Assembly (NCBI GenBank): GCA_015143295.1
Contig: JABCRI010000888.1
Location: 1 to 64,000, forward strand
Source: Tetracentron sinense
Lineage: Eukaryota > Streptophyta > Magnoliopsida > Trochodendrales > Trochodendraceae
DNA length: 64,000 bases
Direction of reading: 5' to 3'
In this document: piece by piece, positions 46,206 to 56,199 of the stretch
Numbering within the stretch: the first letter of the stretch is position 1
Layout: each line of letters opens with the position of its first letter
Notes under the pieces: generated by a model
The model's database searches: none
What the model was told of the DNA's origin: nothing
What the model saw: only the letters and a program-made list of their open reading frames with translations
Translations under genes and position numbers: made by a program

Positions 46206-46683
46206 CATATCTTGTGATTTCCCTGTTCCGCTTTGATAAATGCATATGCTATCATTGATGCTTATAGAAATGCTATCTAGTAGTTTGTATACGCTGAGAA
46301 TTCCATGCTCAGCCGGACTGTTACTTCGGCAGGTACAGTTTATGCTTAGGAGCCTTGGGCTGAGGAGACTTACATCGAGGAGGCACCCACTTTGGGTGAC
46401 CTTTAGGAGCAGAGGACACTCGATAGGTGGCCCTATCCTTGAGTGCTGTGAGGGAGAGATTCATGTATTTTGAAAGTGGGGAATGTCCACTTTAGACTTT
46501 ATATTTTGTATAAACTGTTGTTTCAGACTTGGAATACAAATCACAAGTTTATGTTATAAAGAAATATTTAGTTCCGATTTTCAGTATGCCTTGTATGTTA
46601 TTACAGGATGGTTTGGTATCGGATATTTGCACATCACGTGCCAAAGTATCCTTAACTCCTAGGGGGTATTTTGGGTCGTGACA
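46206..46683 (+). repeat. 3' end of a gypsy LTR, plus orientation, back to back with gypsy3
   Basis: Contains the hairpin (GCTGAGAATTCCATGCTCAG, from 46293), a degraded form of the small-frame region (EPWAEE) and the end GGGTCGTGACA. Together with the inverted LTR part to its left it marks a rearrangement. Confidence 0.7.
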
Positions 46684-46964
46684 TTTAAAGACAACAGGAG
46701 TAATACAAGAGTTGCCAAAGGTTTTTCAGGAGATGCTGGCAAGGATAACAAAGTGTAGTACCCCGGACTTTTCTATATTTAATGAATGGTACTGCCGTAG
46801 CTAATTGGCCTTTCTTGTAGTCTAATTAATAAATAAGGAAGAAATTGGGAATTCTGAAATATCAGAAATGTTCCTTTTCGAAAGACGAACCCAACACAAG
46901 TTAAATCTTCGAAATCCGACGAGTGAGTCAAAAGATATGGTTAAAACAGTTCTGACCTACAGAG

Positions 46965-47155
46965 CACCAATCTCTTGGTTCATTCAGCGATTGATCGGTC
47001 CAAAACCGATCGATCGGTAGCTATCGACTGGTCAAAAATTTTGTAAGGGAAAATTTTTCAGAGAGCATGTTTTTGACCGGTCGCTCGATCAGAACACCGA
47101 TCGCTCGGTAGGCAACCGATCGATCGATCATAACCACCGATCGCTCGGTCTTCGC
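46965..47155. repeat. U3 palindrome array of LTR E
   Basis: Copies of CCGATCGATCGGT, ACCGATCGCTCGGT and similar, as in gypsy1. Confidence 0.85.
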
Positions 47156-48683
47156 GTTTTTGTAGAAATTTCAGCAAGGGCGTTTTCATCTTTTGGGTGT
47201 TAAACCCTTTCCTCTTAAGGCTTGCCCGAGCCTTTAGGGCTTCATTCACATACTTAGAGGATTTTGAGAGTTAGAGAGAGAGGAGAAGGAGACTCTAACC
47301 TAGGGTTTGCTTTTAAGAAGAAATCAAAGGGATTTAAGAACCCTAGATCACCCCAACTCGTTTTGCTTCAAGTACTAGGCTAAAGCACGCGTGGAGCTTC
47401 TCCCCCAAAGCTAGGGCAGCATTTCCACGGTAATTTCAAGAAGGTTTCTTCCTCCACTCGAGTCTTCTTCAAGTTGGAGCTCTAATCAAGGTTTCTACCA
47501 AGGTTAAGCCTTGATTCAAGGTTAGTACACCCTACTAACTTTCCCTAGCAATAACCTAGGTTTTCTATTGTAAATAGTGATTCTTTATATCATGCTTTCC
47601 TTCCCTATGAATTGTATCATCTCAATAAATATAAACAAGATAAGGAAAAAAGGATATGGATGTGTATGGAATGTTGATTGAGGTGATGGGATGCCAAATG
47701 TATGATGTGTGATATGTGTGGTGTGGGAAATGGAAAATGGAGGATGGGCATTTTACAAATAATAAACTTACCCTTATGTGATTGGATGGAAAATATGCAT
47801 TAAAGAAGAAGAAGATGAACTATTAATGAACATCGTATGTTATGTGTTTGATAAATGCCTAACCTATGAAATGATGACTTAAAGGAATTGGATGTAAGCC
47901 TTATGTAATTGTTCTTGTAAATGATGAATCGACCAAATGCTATGTTGATCACCTAAATGTTTGCATGATATGCTATGAATTTAAATGAAATGCAATATCT
48001 CTTTTGTTATCCTCATTCCCATGATTATCACTATTGGCACATACACGAGCACGCATGTTTGCATGAACCGAGATTTCAAGAGCATGTGCATATAATAACC
48101 AACAAGAAAATATTGCATGTCAAGGAGGTTGGTAGCCTAGGGACATTCGGGTACTAGCCTCTTGCTCACAAGAAAACCCAAAACACATATTGTCAAGGAG
48201 GTTGGTAGCCCAGGGACATTCGGGTACTAGCCTCTGGCTCACAAGAAAACTAAACAAGTAATAAAAATCACATATTGTCAAGGAGGTTGGTAGCCCAGGG
48301 ACATTCGAGTACTAGCCTCTAGCTCATAAGAAAACCATATATCAAGGAGGTTGGCAGCCCAGGGAGATTCGGGTGCTAGCCTCTGGCTCACAAGTTACAA
48401 GATGCAAGGTTACAAGATGATGACAAGGCATTCATGCATGCACATATACATGATTTCTACGAGCCATACCGAGACATGAAACGGATTTCCAAGCATGAGT
48501 TTTATCAAAGTTTTTGCATTCATGCACGCACGTCAAGATGATTGTATTGTACCATGTCTTATGCTATTTCTTTTGTGATGCTCTGATTTCTACGTTGTAC
48601 TGTATTATCGTTGTTGTGTTCATTATTGCATGGTTAGCTAGTAGCTTGTACTCGCTGAGTATTCCATGCTCAGTCGTACTTTC

Positions 48684-48824
48684 ATGTCGGCAGGTACTAA
48701 GGAAGCCCTCGACCTAGAGCCTTGGGTCGAGAAAGAGTATATAGAGGAGAGAGAGCCATCTATCCCACTACAGTCTCAGGCGGACCGAGACCTTGACGTG
48801 TGGCCGTACCTCGACTACTATTAA
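48684..48824 (+). CDS. Small conserved LTR frame (LTR E), 46 residues
   Basis: MSAGTKEALDLEPWVEKEYI, then EEREPSIPLQSQ and an acidic tail ending DVWPYLDYY. Confidence 0.5.
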   Translation: MSAGTKEALDLEPWVEKEYIEEREPSIPLQSQADRDLDVWPYLDYY

Positions 48825-49120
48825 GGGGAGCGTATGAGAGGGTGCTTATGTATTTTGACATTTTGATAGGTGGGCCTGTCCACCTTAGTCTTAGGCATGT
48901 TTGTATAATTGTGATCACTTGGAATACCATTTTGAAAACTATAGAAGAAAAGAAAAAGTTAGTTTATGCTTCCGCATTTATGTTTAGCTTCCGTGCTCTG
49001 ATTATCATTGTTTTAGTATTGTAATTATCTTGTTCATGACAGGATAGTTTGGCAGGTATGTATAGTCACGCCTAAAGTATCCCTAAACTCCTAGGGGGTA
49101 TTTTGGGGCGCGACACAAAG

Positions 49121-49859
49121 GCAAGGGAAAGTGTTTTACACTATGGTAAAATAGGCCATTGGAAGAGAAACTGTAGGACTTACCTCGCAACTCTTAAGAA
49201 GAGTGGCGCAAATACTCAAGGTATGAGATGCTTTGAAGTATTAATTACTGTTGAGTCAAACTTTTTGGATGGTCCTCCTAACTCATGGTGCGTGGATTCT
49301 GGATCCACTGTACATGTTTGTAATTGTTTACAGGGGTTCAAGGAAATCAGAAAGCCGACCAGACAGGAGCAGAAGCTTAAAGTTGGTTTGGGTGCAAATG
49401 TTGCAATCAAGTCAGTAGGCATATTTACTCTTTATTTACATTATGGAAAGACATTAGTTTTAGAAGACTATTTTTATGTGCCTAGTGCACACAGGAATTT
49501 GATTTCAGTATCTAGACTTTAACTTTATGGATTCTCTATCATTTTTGATTCAATTGTTGAAATTAAGAAAGATGGAGTGGTCTTACTTACTAGTAATCTT
49601 ATCAACGGTCTTTATTTAATATTTCCTTTGGTAAATAATGAAAGTCTACAAAGTGACAATGCCTCATCATCTAGAATGTCTGGAATGAAGAGACATTACG
49701 TAGAGTCAACTTATCTTTGGCATAAGAGACTTGGTCACATTAATCTTGATAGGATCAAGAGGTTGGTCCATTTAACATTGTTGCACGAGGGAAGATGACC
49801 AAGAAGCCTTACCCTAAAAAGGTAGGAAGAGTTGAAGAAAAGTTAAGACTCATACATAG
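49121..49859 (+). pseudogene. copia2 zinc knuckle, protease and pre-integrase region (broken)
   Basis: GKIGHWKRNCRTY zinc knuckle, SWCVDSGSTVHVCN protease surroundings, LGANVAIKSVGI, YVPSAHRNLISVSRL and LWHKRLGHINLDRIKRL. Better preserved in places than copia1. Confidence 0.85.
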
Positions 49860-50091
49860 TGTAGAGCCCCAGACTTTTTCATGCTTAATACATGACACTT
49901 TCGTTGTCATCTTGCCTTTTTAAGAGGTATGATTAATAAATGAGGAAGAATTTTGAAATTTCGAAATGTCAGAATAGTTCCTCTTCGAAGTACGAACACA
50001 ACGCAAGTTGAATCGTCAAAATCGGACGAACGAGTCAAAAGATATGGCCAAAACAGTCTGTACCTGTAGGAAAACGTATACTGTGTGCATC

Positions 50092-50495
50092 CGTTGTACA
50101 ACTCACCACGGGCACGTTGTACAACTCACCACGGGCACGTTGTGCAGCTCACCACGGGTACGTTGTACAACTCACCACGGGCACTTTGTACAACTCACCA
50201 CGGGGACGCTGTACATGAGACGACGTGACAACGGGTTCGTCACCCTTGACAACGGCACCACGAGTTGCACTATTCACAAGCACCACAAGTGGCACTATTC
50301 ACAAGCACCACGAGTGGCACTATTCACGCCACCACGAGTTGGCACTATTCACGCCACCACGAGTTGGCACTATTCACGCCACCACGAGTTGGCACTATTC
50401 ACACCACCACGAGTTGGCACTATCCACCACGAGTTGGCACTAGCCACCACGAGTTGGCACTATTCACAGCACAATGTGTTCAGCACTATTCACGG
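50092..50495. repeat. U3 minisatellite of LTR F
   Basis: Five units of the first block and about ten of the GGCACTATTCAC block, against about 30 in gypsy2. Confidence 0.93.
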
Positions 50496-51404
50496 TCCTC
50501 GCGTCATTGCAGAAATCCCAATAAGGGTATTACGGTCTTTTGTCAGTTCACTCTTACCTTAAGAGTTTAACCCGAGCCTTTAGGGCTTCATTCGACACTT
50601 AGAGAGTTTGAGAGAATAGGAGAAAGGGGAGAAGGCGATTCCAACCTAGGGTTTCCATTTTGGAGAGAAATCAAAGGGTTTTGAAACCCTAGATCAACCT
50701 CCAGCCCATTTTTCTTCAAGATCAAGGCACAAACTCGTGAGGAGCATCTCCTCAAACTAGGGCAGCAGCTACACAGTCGTTTTGGAAAGGGGTTTCTTCC
50801 TCATTTCTTCAAGGTCGGTGCTTCTTACTACCCTCCTAGTTATAGTTCCTCTTTCCCCTTCTTTTCTCTTCATTTTCTTTCATTTACACATGTGCTATGA
50901 GATGGATAAATGGTATATGGTGAATGGTGAATGGAGATGGAATGGGCGATTGGATGCCAATGGTTGTGTGTGATGAACAAATGGGGAAGGGCATTGTTCC
51001 AATAATGAACGTACATGTATGATTTGAGTAAAACCCATCTAGAAAAGCATGTTGTAGGGTAAATCCATAATGAACACACCATGTTTGATGAAATGCCAAG
51101 GTGAACACAGTGAGCTGAAAAATCTGGAAATGCATGCCTAATAAATTATGAATATTGCTAGGGACTATGATAGTGTGCTTCCTGCTTTCCCTAAATGCTA
51201 TGAATATAGAATTGCTCAATCTTTAATGTTATGTGTGTTGTGAAATTTCCCAAATGTCATGTTTAAATTTAAATGCAAGTATGTACACGGTTCCCACGAG
51301 CACGGCATACATGACATGATTTATCGAGGTTTACAAGAACATGGTTAGAGGTGGGACATATCTTCCGATATGTTTTACCTTGTTCATGACAAGACATGGC
51401 ATGA

Positions 51405-51640
51405 CAAGCATAAGCATTCTAGGAAGAAGGGTCTCCCTTCCCTCACAAGTAGTTTACTCTTCCGAGCAAGCATGACAAGACATGGCATGACAAGCATAAG
51501 CATTCTAGGAAGAAGGGTCTCCCTTCCCTCACAAGTAGTTTACTCTTCCAAGCAAGCATGACAAGACATGGCATGACAAGCATAAGCATTCTAGGAAGAA
51601 GGGTCTCCCTTCCCTCACAAGTAGTTTACTTTCCGAGCAA
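51405..51640. repeat. Leader tandem-repeat module of LTR F
   Basis: Three copies of an 86-bp unit, each with the perfect short hairpin GAAGGG-TCT-CCCTTC. The inverted relative in LTR C (18160-18420) also has three. Confidence 0.9.
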
Positions 51641-51930
51641 GCATGACATGGCATGACACGCATGATATGACAAGATAAGACAAACATGACAAGTTTCAAG
51701 TACGAAAAGATATTTCAAGTCAAGTCAAGTGCACGATGTTTTCAAGAGGATTTATCGGTTTTCTACGAATTACAAGCATGATTATAAACTGCTTTACTTC
51801 CTTGTATGATATGAACTGTTTCCGTTTGACATATATAAATTGCTCCTGATTATGTATTGCCATTTTTATGCTATAATCGTTGGTTAGTATTTAGTACCCG
51901 CTGAGTATTCCATGCTCAGCCGTACTTCTT

Positions 51931-52050
51931 ATGTCGGCAGGTTCTGAGGGAGCTGCTGCTTCATTTGATGTTTGTGCTCCTGATCCATGGGTGGAAGAGG
52001 AGTACGTCGAGGAGCCTTTGGAGGAACCTCCCGTAGAGGGTTACCAATAG
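51931..52050 (+). CDS. Small conserved LTR frame (LTR F), 39 residues
   Basis: MSAGSEGAAASFDVCAPDPW, then VEEEYVEE, ending PPVEGYQ. The differences from gypsy2 are few. Confidence 0.5.
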   Translation: MSAGSEGAAASFDVCAPDPWVEEEYVEEPLEEPPVEGYQ

Positions 52051-52639
52051 GTGGTTGTAGATTCTGAGTGGATTAACTATGGGTGAGATGAGAGTTAGAT
52101 TTATGTATTTTGGCGGGCATGTCCGCACTTTCTTACGGTTACCTTTTGTATAAACTTGGATTTGCGTAAGTATATACATAGAGGTTTGTTTAGACTTCCG
52201 CTGTGCTATATTAGAGTATGTTTCCGCTGTTTTTGTCCTCTATTGTATATGCTCTGTGGGTTTTGCAGGTTAGTTGTCAAGCAAGTCATGATTAGTCGTC
52301 CAAAGTTCACTCTAACGCCTAGGGTGGGTTTTGGGTCGCGACACATAGTGAAGTATGTGGTCCATTTAACATTGTTGCACGAGGGCAATACTGATATTTT
52401 TTTACATTTACCGATGACTATTCTAGATATGGATATATGTCTATTTGGTGCAATACAAATCTGACACTTTTAAAAAGTCCAAAGAATTCAGATTAGATGA
52501 TAAGAATCAAACAGACAAATCCATAAAGATACTTCGATCAGATCGAGGTGGTAAATACCTCACCAACAATTTTATGGATTAATTAAGGGATAATGGGATT
52601 ATCTCTCAATGGTCAAGTCCTGCCTCACCTCAATAAAAT

Positions 52640-53157
52640 TGTAGAACCCCGGATCTTGATGGCTTAATATGATGAATGATGATATATATTAAAGCTTGAA
52701 GAGTGTCTTTTTAAGTGTACGGTTGTTTGGAATAAAGGAAGTAAGAGTATGGAATACTCTTAAGGAGTAATAGTTCTAGTTTCCTCACCTATTATTGGAA
52801 TTGAGTGATTCTTAAACTATTAATACCATATTGGAATTCTCTTTGGCGTTCATGTTTATCACTTTTCCATAATTTGAGTCGAAGTTAAGTCAAATGTGAG
52901 TTTTCCATCATTTTTCTGCTGTAATTCCTGACCTAGTCACCTTTATGTCTACTTTGGAACATGAATAAAGAAGAATTGAGAGTTGTATAAAACATCAAAG
53001 TTGTTCTCCGTTTAAAGACGAGTCCAACGCTAGTTGAATCATCAAAATCCGATGAGTGAGTCAAAAGTTATGGTTAAAATACCAAAAGGGAAAATTCCAG
53101 GTAGTTCTCAGGATTTTGACGATCAATCATCCCAAGACGACGATGATCGATCGTCAG
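52640..53157 (+). repeat. 5' part of gypsy LTR G, inserted in copia2 integrase
   Basis: TGTAGAACCCCGGATC start, preceded by AAAAT (52635-52639, presumed target duplicate). It runs into a GATCGATCGTCAG-type palindrome cluster at 53118-53157, where LTR H starts. The remainder is not in the window. Confidence 0.75.
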
Positions 53158-53576
53158 TGTAGAACTCCGGATCTTGATGGCTTAGTATAATGAATGATGA
53201 CATGTTTTAAAAGCTTTAAGAATATATTTTTAGTATATGGGTGTTTGGAATGAAGAAAGTAAGAGTATGGAATACTCTTCAGTATCAACAAGGGATTACA
53301 CCTTAACACACCCTCAACTTTAAAGAACTCTAGAATTATCACTGCTGATCGGAATTGAATGAATCCTAAATTTTTAGAAAGGTATTTCAACCATCTTCAA
53401 ATTTCATGTTTATCATTTTTCCATATTCTTAGTCGAAGATAGGATAAAAGTCCGTTATCCAGAATCGGATCTGCTGAAAATTTGGACTGTTGAAACCCAT
53501 TCACGTACTAGTCAGCTTCTGGGCCAATTTGGCTAATTAAAACCTCAAAATTAGGATTTGTACAAAACATGAAAGT
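53158..53576 (+). repeat. 5' part of gypsy LTR H, nested in LTR G
   Basis: TGTAGAACTCCGGATC start, preceded by GTCAG (53153-53157). Closely related to G. Interrupted at 53577 by gypsy4. Confidence 0.75.
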
Positions 53577-53835
53577 TGTAGAACCCCGGAACTTTGTATA
53601 TGTCTTGAAATTCGTGTCAAGGCATGATGCGTCGTAATCTCCATTTTCCATGAAATGAGAATTTGGAACCTTTGAGAATTTTGTATTTGTATTATAAAAT
53701 AATTAACTAAAATAATTAATAATATACTATAGCCTTAGAAGGGTCCTAGTCATGTTTATAAGATGTTAGAATGGAAGTGGAATAAGTCCAAGTAATGGAA
53801 TTGAGTGAGAAATGGACTCAGTGGCGAAATTTGCA

Positions 53836-53990
53836 AAGCACTGATCGCTCGGTCCAAAGTAGCGATCAATCGGTATCAATTGATTGGTCCAAAATTTTGT
53901 ATGGGGAAAAATTCCATAGAGGTAATTTTTGGCCAAGAGCTCGGTCAAAAACAATGATCGCTCGGTCATAACCACCGATCGCTCGGTCTT
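53836..53990. repeat. U3 palindrome array of gypsy4
   Basis: CACCGATCGCTCGGT-type units, more degraded than in gypsy1 or LTR E. Confidence 0.75.
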
Positions 53991-55831
53991 TCGTGTTTTG
54001 CAGAAATTTCATTAAGGGCTTTTTTGTCTTTTGGGCATTTCACCCTTGCCTATAAGGGCTTGCTTGAGCCTAGGGTATTCACAAACACCCTTAGCAACAT
54101 TTTGAGAGAGATTAAGAGAGGAGAAAGTGGTTTTTCACCTAGGGTTTCAACTTGAGGGAAATCAAGGGTTTGAGATCCCAAGATCACACCAAAGGCTTTG
54201 ATTCTTTAAATCCAAGGCAAAGCATGTGAGGAGCACGTTCTCCAAGCTCGACAGCAACCCTGCACACATTTTGGAGGATTTTCCCTCATCTATCCACAGT
54301 TGGTACCATATGCTACCCTCCTAATTCATATTCTTCCATTTTCTTGGTTTTTCCCCAAATTCTAAACATGATAGTGTAATGGAGTCTGTGGATGGAGATG
54401 GATGGTTGTGTGGATGTGTATTGGTGATGGATGCCGTGTGTATGTTTTGTGATGAACGAAATGGAAAAGGCATTGTACCAATAATGAACACACATGTATG
54501 TTGTGAGCATTAATCCACCTAGAAAAGCATGATGCAGGCTTTAACCATAATGTACACACCAAGTGTTTGATGAAATGCCAAGGTGAAGAATTAGTTCTAG
54601 AAATGCATGTATAAATTGATTCGTTTCCTATAACGGCATGAATATAATTATGAGTTGAATTGAATGCTATTTTATGTATTATTAAATTTCAAATGTCACG
54701 TTTAATTCCAAGCTAAAGCATGCACACGACTTCACGAGCACAGCATGCATGACATGGTTTATCGGTGTTTTCTAAGACATGGTTTTATTCTCGATTCATG
54801 AACACCATGACAATGCCAAACATAAGGGTTGGTAATTAGAGGTTGGGCATATCTTAAGATATGTTTTGCCTCACTTTTGACAAGAACAAGTGCATCTCAT
54901 TGAAAGAGGGGTCTCCCTTCCCTTGCAAGTGCTTCTCATTGAAAGAGGGGTCTCCCCTCCCTCCCAAGTGCATCTCACAAGTTGCATGGGCATGTTTAAA
55001 TTTCAAGCAAGCAAGCAGGCATGACACATATAACACGACAAGACAAATAAGACAGAACATAACAAGTTGGCAGGTGATAGTGGAGCGGCTACTCCTTTCG
55101 ACATTTGTACTCTTGGCCCATGGGTGGGAGGAGGAGTACATCGAGGAAGTCCCTACTGTGAACCTTATGTAGAGGGCTATTACTATTTGGTAGATTCTAG
55201 GTGAGTGTGGGTGAGCATGAGAGATTTATACCCATGTATTTTGGCGGGCATATCCAAACCTTCTTTTGTTGATTTCATTTTGTACAAACTTGGATCATGT
55301 ATATACATAGAGGTTTTGGTTAGACTTCTGTTGTGCCATGTTAGTTGTGGTTCCGCTATTTGTCCTGTATTGTATATGGTCCATGTGTTTTGCAGGATGG
55401 TTTGTCAAGCATGTCATGTAGGTCATGTCAAGTCATCCAAGATTCACTCTAACTCTTAGGGTGAGTTTTGGGTCGCGACAAAAGTAGTATCAGAGCTTAG
55501 GCTTTAGGTCTCGTAGGGTCACTTAGAATCTGGTATCACGACTTGACAAGAGCATATGTTAGGAATCAAGTTAGGAAGGAAGTAAGTCGAAAGCCAATCA
55601 TGTCCCAACTGCATGACTAAACTTTAGTCTTAGTTAAAAATGGTTACTTCAACCAAGTAAGGGTCTTAGGGATGCTAGAACACCAAAGTATAATATTATA
55701 AATACTCTAATGACTTGATGTGATGAATATGATAGTACTATTCTATTATCGATTGCTTTATTGTGAAAATTGAATCAATGTGATAAATTGTGGTTCCGAG
55801 GTAGACTCATGTGGTGCTATTATTCTCAGGA

Positions 55832-56199
55832 CTTTAGTCAAGAGGTGGGACACACGGGGTCGCGGGCCACACACTAGAGCTTCCTCTTCTTCTCAAGATG
55901 AGGATGAGCAGCCAGACCTCTCTCAGGTCTTAGGCTCTATTGCTGAGACACTAGCTATACTGGCGGCTCGGCAGACTATTCCATCATCAGTAGCACCTAC
56001 TCCACCGCCTGTAGCTCCAATACATCACACAGCTGTGGTTGAGGCATTTCGGAGAATGAGGCCTCCAGCATTCCATGAGAGTGTGGATCCTCTTGCTACA
56101 GAGGCCTGGATCCTCCAGCTGGAGAAGATCTCTGTAGTCCTCTCGCCCACAGAGGAAGAAAGAGTGGCATGGGCTATTTTAATGCTAGAGGGTGAGGCC
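55832..56199 (+). pseudogene. gypsy4 gag, first part (interrupted by copia3)
   Basis: TRGRGPHTRASSSSQDEDEQ, LGSIAETLAILAARQ, FRRMRPPAFHESVDPLATEA and ERVAW...LMLEGEA follow gypsy2 gag closely until the copia3 LTR starts at 56200. Confidence 0.88.

Larger units (their letters stand above)
46754..49115 (+). mobile_element. Solo gypsy LTR E in copia2 (TSD CAAAG)
   Basis: TGTAGTACCCCGG to GGGGCGCGACA, flanked by CAAAG at 46749-46753 and 49116-49120. 2362 bp. U3 palindrome array at 46965-47155; leader module of four roughly 75-80 bp units (AAGGAGGTTGGTAGCCCAGG, then GGGTACTAGCCTCTGGCTC) at 48115-48400; hairpin at 48654. Confidence 0.93.
49860..52343 (+). mobile_element. Solo gypsy LTR F in copia2 (TSD CATAG)
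   Basis: TGTAGAGCCCCAGAC to GGGTCGCGACA, flanked by CATAG at 49855-49859 and 52344-52348. 2484 bp. Same subfamily as the gypsy2 LTRs but with a much shorter minisatellite (50254-50495) after five units of the TTGTACAACTCACCACGGGC block. Its leader module (51405-51640) has three roughly 86-bp units with GAAGGGTCTCCCTTCCCTC. Confidence 0.95.
46684..52639 (+). mobile_element. copia2: second Ty1/copia copy, broken, with two solo LTR insertions
   Basis: Starts abruptly in gag and follows copia1 sequence closely: lysine-rich gag end, zinc knuckle (GKIGHWKRNC), SWCVDSGSTVHVCNC, pre-integrase LWHKRLGHIN, and the integrase start (52349-52639). Neither LTR is present in the window. Several breaks. Insertions at 46754-49115 and 49860-52343; copia1 shows the uninterrupted sequence at both places (near 25668 and 26451). 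Confidence 0.85.
53577..56199 (+). mobile_element. gypsy4: 5' part of a Ty3/gypsy Tekay-like element, broken
   Basis: 5' LTR 53577-55480 (TGTAGAACCCCGG to GGGTCGCGACA) with U3 palindrome array at 53836-53990, a possible TATA (CCTATAAGGG, 54050), leader module (GAGGGGTCTCCC, 54900-54970) and hairpin-less small-frame region near 55075; then primer site near 55486-55497, leader and the start of gag. copia3 cut it inside gag. The rest should lie to the right of the window. Confidence 0.85.
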
